Source: Methylomonas sp. (GTDB lineage: Bacteria; Pseudomonadota; Gammaproteobacteria; Methylococcales; Methylomonadaceae). Taken from it: 11,990 bases of DNA. Below, in pieces: positions 5,456 to 11,990 of the stretch (the first letter of the stretch is position 1; every line of letters starts with the position of its first letter). Under the pieces are notes generated by a model. It saw only the letters and a list, made by a program, of their open reading frames with translations. It was not told the DNA's origin and ran no database searches. The translations under genes and the position numbers were made by a program. The stretch spans positions 1 to 11,990 of the forward strand of contig JAQTYP010000056.1 of the NCBI GenBank assembly GCA_028688235.1, in the 5' to 3' direction.

Positions 5456-7225
5456 ATGGACATTACCCTGAACCTGCCGCCCAAAGTGAAATTATTGCGC
5501 GATGCTTTTAGTTTCAAGCATCAGGCGTTCGAACTCGACCGCCCGGTACAGGCCTGGCGATGGATGATACAAACCCGTTGCGTGCCCGAACAACAGGATT
5601 GGGTGCGCCAGGAGGTTTGTGAATCCTGGCGTCGCTGCCTGGAAGACTACCAGTTGCCGTTAGGTAACTACGTTCGCTGGGATCACTTACGCGACGGCAA
5701 ACCGGCGATAGACGGGGTCAAGGCCCTGCCGATAGCCCGGCTACTGGCCGAATTGAGTCACCAATTCCATATGGTCCTCAAGGATGCAGGGGTGATGCTG
5801 GTGCTGGCCGACGAAAACGGCGGCTTGCTGAGTACCTTAGGCGAAAATCCGTTTGCCGGCCCGTTTCGACCATCCCAGGATAGACAACACAGCAATTGGG
5901 CCGAAACAGTCATGGGCAATAACGGCATAGGCACCGCGGCGCAATTGAAAAAACCGGTCGCATTTCAAGGCATGGAGCATTTTTTAAGCCTGTTGCACCC
6001 TTATACCACTATCGGTTACCCGTTATTGGACGACGACGGCAAAGTGCTGGCGGTAATAGGTCTGGTTAGCGACAGGCAAGAAAGCGTGAATTCGTTGTTT
6101 GCCTTTCTGCATTTACTTTGCGTGTTGTTGAATACCAATTTGCCGTTGACGCGTAGCCCCTTGGCTCAGACCAGGGTTTTGGAGCAGATTCCGTTCAAGC
6201 TGAGTAAAAAATCGACCGCATGCGTCGAATCCGGAGCGGGATCCCAACTAAGCACTCAGGTAGAAAAGGCCGTCAAACTGCAGCAGCACAAGATCGCGAT
6301 GTTGATCACCGGCGAATCCGGGGTCGGCAAGGATCATTTCGTCAATTTGCTCAAGCACGCCGGCCCGCGCCGCCAACAACCGCTGATAGCGATCAATTGC
6401 GCGGCAATCCCGCATGACTTGATCGAAAGCGAACTGTTCGGTTACGAAGCCGGCAGTTTTACGGGTGCCCGTAGCGCCGGCAAGCCGGGCAAATTCCTGT
6501 TGGCCGATAAAGGTATTTTGTTTCTGGATGAAATCGGCGACATGAGTCTGGATCTGCAATCGACCTTGCTCAGGGTATTGGAAACCTCCGAATTCACGCC
6601 GGTCGGCGGCAGCAAGCCGATCAAGGTCGACGTACAGATCGTCGCCGCGACCAACGTACCGCTGTTGAAAGCGGTAGAAGCCGGTCGTTTCCGCCGCGAC
6701 TTGTATTACCGCCTTAACGGCGCGCAAATTCATCTGCCGCCGTTACGTGAGCGGGATGATAAACAAGCCATCATCCGGCAGATATTGCAGCGCGAACTGG
6801 CCAACCTGCCCAATGCCGATACGGTCAGTGTTTGCCCTAACGTGATGGCCCTATTCGATAGACATCCTTGGCCGGGCAATATCCGCCAGTTGATCAACGT
6901 GGTTCGCGCCACCGTCTATACGGCCGGCGGCAACACGATAGGTTTGGATGATTTGCCGCTGGATTTCGTCGCCGAATTGAAAAAGACGCCTTCGCCCGAC
7001 GAATATCCGCTGGCGGACGTTTACTATGCATCGGCCGATACGGCGGCCATGACTTTGGAGGATTGGGAGATACACGGCATCAAAACCAGTTTGCTGGCTT
7101 GTGCCGGCAATATTTCCCAAGCCGCCAAACAACTGGGTATTACCCGCACCACACTGTATAAAAAAATCGATCGTTTCGGACTCGACCGCATCGATTGGTG
7201 TCGCCAGCAATCCCGAGTCGGTTGA
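5456..7225 (+). CDS. mmoR: Sigma54-dependent transcriptional activator MmoR (AcoR-like)
   Basis: MmoR is the enhancer-binding protein that, in other methanotrophs, activates the sigma54 promoter ahead of mmoX under low copper. This 589-residue protein has three parts. The first is an N-terminal sensor region with a GAF-type domain (about 90-230), containing NWAETVMGNNGIGTA (147-161) and EHFL (174-177) typical of AcoR/DhaR-type regulators. The second is an AAA+ core with Walker A GESGVGKD (286-293), the sigma54-contact loop GSFTGA (333-338), Walker B LFLDE (355-359) and arginine-finger region RFRRDLYYRL (411-420). The third is a Fis-type helix-turn-helix (about 540-576, NISQAAKQLGITRTTLYKK). 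It has no phosphoreceiver domain, so a ligand, partner or protein interaction rather than phosphorylation is expected to control it. The start has AAGAGGA at 5446-5452. It lies behind a terminator and forms its own unit. The MmoR name rests on the sMMO context plus architecture. Confidence 0.92.
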   Translation: MDITLNLPPKVKLLRDAFSFKHQAFELDRPVQAWRWMIQTRCVPEQQDWVRQEVCESWRRCLEDYQLPLGNYVRWDHLRDGKPAIDGVKALPIARLLAELSHQFHMVLKDAGVMLVLADENGGLLSTLGENPFAGPFRPSQDRQHSNWAETVMGNNGIGTAAQLKKPVAFQGMEHFLSLLHPYTTIGYPLLDDDGKVLAVIGLVSDRQESVNSLFAFLHLLCVLLNTNLPLTRSPLAQTRVLEQIPFKLSKKSTACVESGAGSQLSTQVEKAVKLQQHKIAMLITGESGVGKDHFVNLLKHAGPRRQQPLIAINCAAIPHDLIESELFGYEAGSFTGARSAGKPGKFLLADKGILFLDEIGDMSLDLQSTLLRVLETSEFTPVGGSKPIKVDVQIVAATNVPLLKAVEAGRFRRDLYYRLNGAQIHLPPLRERDDKQAIIRQILQRELANLPNADTVSVCPNVMALFDRHPWPGNIRQLINVVRATVYTAGGNTIGLDDLPLDFVAELKKTPSPDEYPLADVYYASADTAAMTLEDWEIHGIKTSLLACAGNISQAAKQLGITRTTLYKKIDRFGLDRIDWCRQQSRVG

Positions 7226-7238
7226 TGCCGAATTAAGG

Positions 7239-7244
7239 TACAAT
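7239..7244 (+). promoter_or_regulatory. Possible -10 box upstream of trpE
   Basis: TACAAT matches the sigma70 -10 consensus at five of six bases and lies 50 bases before the trpE ATG, in the 68-base gap after mmoR. At 17-base spacing the -35 position reads AGTCGG, a poor match, so support is weak. The gap is too short for a leader peptide attenuator. Confidence 0.3.
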
Positions 7245-7293
7245 CTCGGCTATTACAGCAACGGTCTGCATTGACCCAATCCGAGCAACACTG

Positions 7294-8771
7294 ATGACAC
7301 CCGCGCAATTTTCCGAATACGCCCGACAGGGCTATAACCGCATTCCGGTCTGCCGCGAAGTATTGGCCGATCTGGACACGCCGCTCAGCGCCTATCTGAA
7401 GCTGGCCGACGGCCCGTATTCCTATCTATTCGAATCGGTACATGGCGGAGAGCAATGGGGACGTTATTCCATCATCGGCTTGCCTTGTAAAACCTGGGTC
7501 AAAATCTGTGGATTTAAGATCACAGTGGAAAAGGAGGGGAAAACGGAAAGTTTCGAACATTCCCAGCCATTGGAATGGATAGAAGAATTCCGCCAACAAT
7601 ACAAGGTGCCTGACATCGAAGGCCTGCCGCGCTTCAACGGCGGCCTGGTTGGCTATTTCGGCTATGAAACCATAGGCTATATCGAACCCAAGCTGCAAAA
7701 CAGCGGCAAGCCCGATCCTATCGGCACGCCGGATATTCTGTTGATGGTGTCGCAGGATTTACTGGTGTTCGACAATCTGTCCGGCAAAATGCTGCTACTG
7801 ACCCATGCCGACCCGGCTCAAGATAACGCCTACCACAACGCCAAGGCGCGTCTGGACAGGTTGGTGGAAAAATTGCGCCAGCCGCACGCGCATCCGAAAC
7901 CGCATACGACCACCAAGCAGGTGCAGGAAACCGACTTCGTGTCCGGTTTCACTCAGCAAGGCTACGAGGACGCGGTGCGCAAGGCCAAGCAATACATCAC
8001 CGACGGCGACTGCATGCAGGTGGTGTTATCGCAACGCATGTCGATTCCGTTCAGTGCCTCGCCGCTGGATTTGTATCGCGCCCTGCGCTGTTTGAATCCT
8101 TCGCCCTACATGTATTACCTGAACCTGGAAGACTTTCATATCGTCGGCTCGTCGCCGGAAATTCTGGTGCGACTGGAAGACGACGAAGTCACGGTGCGAC
8201 CGATCGCCGGCACCCGCAAACGCGGCGAGACCCACGAACAAGATCTGGAACTGGAAAAAGAATTGCTGGCCGACCCCAAGGAAATCGCCGAGCACCTGAT
8301 GCTGATCGACCTGGGCCGCAACGATACCGGCCGCGTCGCCAAGATCGGCAGCGTGAAACTGACCGACAAGATGATCATAGAGCGCTATTCGCATGTGATG
8401 CATATCGTCTCCAACGTCATCGGCGAGTTGCAGGATGGCAAGAACGCCTTCGACGTGCTGGCGGCGACCTTCCCGGCCGGCACCGTCAGCGGCGCGCCCA
8501 AGATTCGGGCGATGGAAATCATAGCCGAACTGGAACCCGTCAAGCGCGGCATTTATTCCGGCGCGGTCGGCTACATATCGTGGTCCGGCAATCTCGATAC
8601 CGCGATTGCGATCCGCACCGCAGTCATTAAAGATCAAACCCTGCACATCCAAGCCGGCGCCGGCATCGTCTACGACTCGGTGCCGCGCAGCGAATGGGAA
8701 GAAACAATGAACAAGGGCCGCGCGGTGTTCCGCGCCGTCAGCATGGCCGAAGCCGGCCTCGGAGGAAAAGC

Positions 8772-8775
<4 letters not shown>
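7294..8775 (+). CDS. trpE: Anthranilate synthase component I (TrpE)
   Basis: TrpE converts chorismate to anthranilate, the first committed step of tryptophan synthesis, using ammonia supplied by TrpG. The 493-residue length is normal. The N-terminal part contains YLFESV (44-49), matching the conserved tryptophan feedback-binding LLES region, then GRYSIIGL. The C-terminal chorismate-binding domain has PIAGTRKRG (303-311), DLGRNDTGR (339-347), YSHVMHIVS (365-373), GTVSGAPK (396-403), GAVGYIS (423-429), QAGAGIVYDS (453-462) and the metal-binding EWEET (467-471). These favour TrpE over PabB. The ATG at 7294 fits the family N-terminus, although the Shine-Dalgarno is weak (only CGAG about 8 bases upstream). 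The TGA stop overlaps the trpG start by 4 bases, so the two subunits are translationally coupled. Proximity to mmoR is probably incidental. Confidence 0.96.
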
Positions 8776-9358
<583 letters not shown>

Positions 9359-9362
<4 letters not shown>

Positions 9363-9598
9363 GCCCGACGGTATTTAAAGAAGCGGGTTACCGCTTCTTT
9401 TTCTTCTCACGGGAAGAACCCAGAATGCACGTCCATATCGTTTCCGAAGACGGCGAAGCCAAGTTTTGGCTGATTCCCGAAATCGAGCTGGCGAAAAACT
9501 ACCGCTATTCCAGAAAGCAGTTGAAAGAAATCGAATCTTTGGTGGAGCAACATTACGATGAGCTCGTTAGCGCTTGGCAGCAACACTTTCCCGGTTGA
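9359..9598 (+). CDS. DUF4160 family protein
   Basis: The 79-residue product matches the small DUF4160 family as I know it. The signature is PTVFKEAGYRFFFFSRE, the Met-His-Val-His motif (HVHI) and GEAKFWL, then a Tyr-rich linker and a C-terminal helix of the LxxIxxLVEQH type. It has no signal peptide or membrane segment. DUF4160 genes are very often followed by DUF2442 genes, as here, and such pairs have the size and layout of toxin-antitoxin modules; the biochemical role is not established as far as I know. The start ATG overlaps the trpG stop (ATGA). It has GGAG only 2 bases away and a GAGGA 13 bases upstream, so initiation may depend on trpG translation. Its end overlaps the next gene by 41 bases. 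Confidence 0.85.
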
Positions 9599-9824
9599 AG
9601 TGACTCACATTTCCGGTCACGGCATTTGGCTGTTGACGCAAACGGAAGAACTTTTTCTATCGTACGAGGACTTTCCGTGGTTCAAAAATCAAGCGGTCAA
9701 TGCCATTCTCCGTGTTGAAGAGTCTTCCCCAAACCATTTTTATTGGCCGGAAATCGATGTCGATTTAACGGCGGAGATGATCAAGCATCCGGAGTGGTTT
9801 CCATTGCAAGCAGCCCACAAATGA
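9558..9824 (+). CDS. DUF2442 family protein
   Basis: The 88-residue product has the typical DUF2442 pattern: a Val-Thr-His-Ile-Ser segment at the start, GIWLL, EELFLSYEDFPWFK (30-43), then a Tyr-Trp-Pro-Glu-x-Asp-Val-Asp-Leu motif and a C-terminal HPEWFPL. The start at 9558 lies 41 bases inside the upstream DUF4160 gene, with GGAG 10 bases before it (9544-9547), so the two are read from one mRNA and probably coupled. The family has a small alpha-beta fold; a DNA-binding or antitoxin-like role has been suggested for members but I cannot confirm it. The TGA stop overlaps the ATG of the deaminase gene (9821). Confidence 0.87.
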   Translation: MSSLALGSNTFPVEVTHISGHGIWLLTQTEELFLSYEDFPWFKNQAVNAILRVEESSPNHFYWPEIDVDLTAEMIKHPEWFPLQAAHK

Positions 9825-10291
9825 TCATGACATATCAGGAAATGCTCAGCATCGCCTATGCCGAAGCCCAAGCCGGATTCGACGAAGGCGGAGTGCCGGT
9901 CGGCGCGGCCTTGTTCGATGCCGACGGTAATTTGCTGGGACGCGGTCGCAACCGGCGAGTGCAGGACAACGACCCATCCGTCCACGGCGAAACCGACGCC
10001 TTCCGCAAGGCTGGCCGGCAAACCAACTACCGGGACAAGATTTTAGTCACCACGCTAGCCCCGTGCTGGTATTGCTCTGGGCTGATCCGCCAGTTCAACA
10101 TCGGCACCGTCGTGGTCGGCGAATCGGAAAACTTCGAAGGCCATCTGGATTGGTTGCGCGAAGCCGGCGTAACCGTCGTAGAAATGCACGATCAACGCTG
10201 CACGGCGCTGATGAAACGCTTCATCGAGCAGTCGCCGCATATCTGGTTCGAAGACATCGGCGAATGCGATCAACACGCCTTCGGTCGCTAA
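9821..10291 (+). CDS. Zinc-dependent nucleobase deaminase, yeast cytosine deaminase (Fcy1)-like
   Basis: This is a cytidine-deaminase-fold enzyme that probably deaminates cytosine or a related base in nucleobase salvage. Zinc site: His55 and the proton shuttle Glu57 in VHGET, and Cys82 and Cys85 in APCWYC (residues counted from the ATG at 9821). Similarity to the fungal cytosine deaminase extends far beyond these motifs. It includes EGGVPVGAAL near the start, GRGRNRRVQ, VVVGESENF and the C-terminal WFEDIGE (142-148), which in the yeast enzyme closes the active site and contacts the base. The 156-residue length fits the 158 of Fcy1. ATG 9821 overlaps the DUF2442 stop (ATGA); ATG 9827 (154 residues) is an equally plausible start. 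No good Shine-Dalgarno is visible. Bacterial homologues exist, often annotated only as nucleoside deaminase, so the substrate is inferred. Confidence 0.88.
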   Translation: MIMTYQEMLSIAYAEAQAGFDEGGVPVGAALFDADGNLLGRGRNRRVQDNDPSVHGETDAFRKAGRQTNYRDKILVTTLAPCWYCSGLIRQFNIGTVVVGESENFEGHLDWLREAGVTVVEMHDQRCTALMKRFIEQSPHIWFEDIGECDQHAFGR

Positions 10292-10319
10292 CCCCGATAT
10301 TTCCAGGCGCATTTTTCCA

Positions 10320-11555
10320 ATGACAGTATTAAAAAAAACCGCCGCCGTCATCGGCGCGGGGCCGGCCGGTCTGATGGCTGCCGAGGTGTTGACCGAAGCC
10401 GGCATTGCCGTGGCCGTCTATGATGCAATGCCCTCGGCGGGACGCAAATTTTTGATGGCGGGCAAAGGCGGCATGAACATCACTCATGCAGAGCCTTTGG
10501 AGCTTTTTTTGTCCCGCTATGGCGATCGCCGCCCTCAATTGCAAGCCATGCTGCGCGATTTTCCGCCCGAAGCGCTACGGGCCTGGGTCAAAGGTTTAGG
10601 GCTAGATACTTTTGTCGGGAGTTCCGGCAGGGTGTTTCCGACCGAAATGAAGGCCGCGCCCTTGTTACGTGCCTGGTTGCACAGGCTGAGAGCGGCCGGC
10701 GTACATTTTCATATGCGCCATCGCTGGTTGGGTTGGGACGACCAGCGGCTCCGTTTCGAGACGATGAATGGCGAACGCATCGTCGAAGCCGATGCCCTTG
10801 TGCTGGCTCTGGGCGGCGGTAGCTGGCCCCAGCTGGGTTCCAACGGTGCCTGGCAAGCCTTGTTGGCGGCGCAGGGTATAGAGACAGCGGCCTTGAAACC
10901 CGCCAACTGCGGGTTCGACGTGGCCTGGAGCGATTACTTTCGTAGCCGTTTTGCAGGGCAGCCCATCAAATCGGTCAGTATCACGTTTACCGATCATCGC
11001 GGCGGTGTTTTTCGCCGGCAAGGTGAATTGATGATCAGCGAGTATGGCTTGGAGGGTGGTTTGATCTATGCGTTAGCGGCGGCAATACGCGATGAAATCG
11101 ATGAAGCGGGTTCTGCAACCATCTTGTTGGATTTATTGCCGAATCTGTCGTTCGAACGAGTCGTCGAACGCTTGGCTATGCCGCGGGGTAAAGCCTCTAT
11201 GAACAATCATTTGCGAAGATCGCTACGCCTGGAGGGGGCCAAAGCCGCTATATTACGCGAGGTGTTGTCGAAAGCCGAAATCGACGATAGCCATCAACTG
11301 GTGGCTGGCATAAAGGCCCTGCCTGTTAAACTGACCGCGCCTCGTCCGATAGAGGAAGCCATCAGCAGTGCCGGCGGTATTCGTTTTGCGGCCATGGATA
11401 GTCATCTGATGCTGCACAAATGTCCGGGCGTATTTTGTGCCGGCGAGATGTTGGACTGGGAAGCGCCAACAGGCGGGTATTTGTTGACGGCCTGCATGGC
11501 AAGTGGCCGCGCCGCCGGCGACGCCGCAGCGGCTTGGTTATTGCGACAACCATAG
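10320..11555 (+). CDS. HI0933/TIGR03862-type FAD-dependent flavoprotein
   Basis: The 411-residue protein is a flavoprotein of the HI0933-like group, most like the TIGR03862 subfamily. The N-terminus has a dinucleotide-binding fold with VIGAGPAGLMAAEVL (10-24). It is followed by the family hallmark GRKFLMAGKGGMNITH (41-56) and SSGRVFP. The central region contains LALGGGSWPQLGSNG, which resembles the second flavin-contact loop. The C-terminus ends with CAGEMLDWEAPTGGYLL (373-389) and an Ala-Gly-rich helix. It is predicted to be a cytoplasmic oxidoreductase; the substrate is not known for this subfamily. The ATG at 10320 fits the first beta strand of the fold; an AGGCGC about 10 bases upstream is a weak ribosome-binding site. 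It starts 28 bases after the deaminase gene and may be the last gene of the same transcript. No obvious terminator follows. Confidence 0.9.
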   Translation: MTVLKKTAAVIGAGPAGLMAAEVLTEAGIAVAVYDAMPSAGRKFLMAGKGGMNITHAEPLELFLSRYGDRRPQLQAMLRDFPPEALRAWVKGLGLDTFVGSSGRVFPTEMKAAPLLRAWLHRLRAAGVHFHMRHRWLGWDDQRLRFETMNGERIVEADALVLALGGGSWPQLGSNGAWQALLAAQGIETAALKPANCGFDVAWSDYFRSRFAGQPIKSVSITFTDHRGGVFRRQGELMISEYGLEGGLIYALAAAIRDEIDEAGSATILLDLLPNLSFERVVERLAMPRGKASMNNHLRRSLRLEGAKAAILREVLSKAEIDDSHQLVAGIKALPVKLTAPRPIEEAISSAGGIRFAAMDSHLMLHKCPGVFCAGEMLDWEAPTGGYLLTACMASGRAAGDAAAAWLLRQP

Positions 11556-11646
11556 GCGAGTTTCGACCGCGCGAAGTATAGATAAGGCCGGCGAATAGCG
11601 GCAGCAACGGTGTCTTGGTCAGCGAGCCACAACTTTCTGATCATTT

Positions 11647-11675
11647 GCGACAAAGTGACGCGGCTCACTTATAAT
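11647..11675 (+). promoter_or_regulatory. Sigma70-type promoter for the TonB-dependent receptor gene
   Basis: A perfect -10 TATAAT lies at 11670-11675. At the ideal 17-base spacing, 11647-11652 reads GCGACA, four of six matches to TTGACA. Transcription would start near 11682, giving a leader of about 26 bases before the ATG at 11708. It lies in the 152-base gap after the flavoprotein gene, in which I see nothing else clear. Confidence 0.6.
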
Positions 11676-11707
11676 CGCCCAGATTGATCGTTAGCTTTGA
11701 GTCAAAA

Positions 11708-11990
11708 ATGCTGAAACTACCGCATCCTTTTTCGGCTGTCCTGTCCATTTCGCTGCTTTTCGTGAATATGCCTCCTGTCGCCGCGGAAAACACGGAAGAA
11801 GCCATACAATCGGCCCAAGATCTGTTGTCGTTAAGCTTGGAAGAACTCACCGAGTTAAGCGTATCCGGTCTTGCCCGTCAGGAACAATCGGTCAAAAACA
11901 GCCCCGCGGCGGCCTTCGTCATTACGTCCGAAGATATTAGGCGTTCCGGGGTCACCAGCATGCCGGAGTTGCTAAGGATGGTGCCGGGTT
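11708..11990 (+). CDS. TonB-dependent outer-membrane receptor, N-terminal part (3' end outside window)
   Basis: The reading frame from ATG 11708 stays open to the window edge (94 codons). Residues 1-26 form a signal peptide: Lys3, a hydrophobic core (about 9-21) and a likely cleavage after PVAA (23-26). A short acidic segment with LSLEELTELSV (42-52) follows, often seen just before the plug in proteobacterial receptors. The beginning of the plug domain is then visible: AAAFVITSEDIRRSG (67-81), continuing to MPELLRMVPG (85-94). Such receptors import iron chelates, vitamin B12 or other metal complexes across the outer membrane with TonB energy. The substrate cannot be judged from this fragment. 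The Shine-Dalgarno is weak (TGAG 7 bases upstream). Expression probably comes from the TATAAT promoter just upstream, independent of the preceding genes. Confidence 0.87.
   Translation, partial: MLKLPHPFSAVLSISLLFVNMPPVAAENTEEAIQSAQDLLSLSLEELTELSVSGLARQEQSVKNSPAAAFVITSEDIRRSGVTSMPELLRMVPG

Noticed and set aside
7226..7293. Tryptophan attenuator or leader peptide before trpE
   Set aside because: The gap is only 68 bases, with no short ORF rich in Trp codons and no terminator hairpin.
8026..8652. 208-codon open frame on the minus strand inside trpE
   Set aside because: Shadow of the GC-rich trpE codon pattern; the product resembles no family and has no ribosome-binding site, while trpE motifs cover the region.
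8694..8771. Upstream start giving a 222-residue TrpG
   Set aside because: The extra 26 residues lie inside trpE and do not fit the family; ATG 8772 has GGAGG and the ATGA overlap.
11556..11707. Terminator or small antisense gene after the flavoprotein gene
   Set aside because: No stem followed by a T run was found, and the minus-strand frames here are short, run into flanking genes and have no family features.

Overview
The window carries most of a soluble methane monooxygenase (sMMO) locus, so the organism is a methane-oxidising bacterium. Gene order, protein similarity to Methylococcus capsulatus Mmo proteins as I remember them, and the linked groEL-like gene point to a gammaproteobacterial (type I) methanotroph, perhaps close to Methylomonas. 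That placement is inference; no rRNA gene or other marker is present. Every supported gene is on the + strand.

Region 1 (1-5257) is the sMMO operon, entered inside mmoY: mmoY (3' part)-mmoB-mmoZ-[terminator-like hairpin]-mmoD-mmoC-small unknown ORF-mmoG. MmoY and MmoZ are hydroxylase subunits (with MmoX, which would lie upstream). MmoB is the coupling protein and MmoC the NADH-dependent reductase. MmoD is a small assembly/regulatory protein and MmoG a GroEL-like chaperonin. A factor-independent terminator closes this block at about 5321-5356.

Region 2 (5456-7225) is mmoR, a sigma54-dependent activator with an AcoR-like GAF sensor region, AAA+ core and Fis-type DNA-binding end. No mmoQ/mmoS-type two-component genes lie between mmoG and mmoR.

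Region 3 (7294-10291) is trpE-trpG (anthranilate synthase), followed without a gap by a DUF4160/DUF2442 pair and a yeast-type cytosine deaminase-like gene. Every junction in this five-gene chain is an overlap, four of 4 bases-class or longer, which suggests translational coupling. Region 4 holds a HI0933/TIGR03862-type flavoprotein (10320-11555). It is followed by an intergenic stretch with a promoter and the first 94 codons of a TonB-dependent receptor that runs off the window.

The points most worth a second look are these. MmoG has Asn where GroEL has its catalytic Asp398, plus other changes in the nucleotide pocket. A perfect-palindrome terminator lies inside the sMMO operon between mmoZ and mmoD. 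An unrecognised 95-residue charged helical protein is embedded between mmoC and mmoG. The MmoB self-cleavage site is changed from Met-Gly to Met-Ala. A DUF4160/DUF2442 pair is coupled to trpG.
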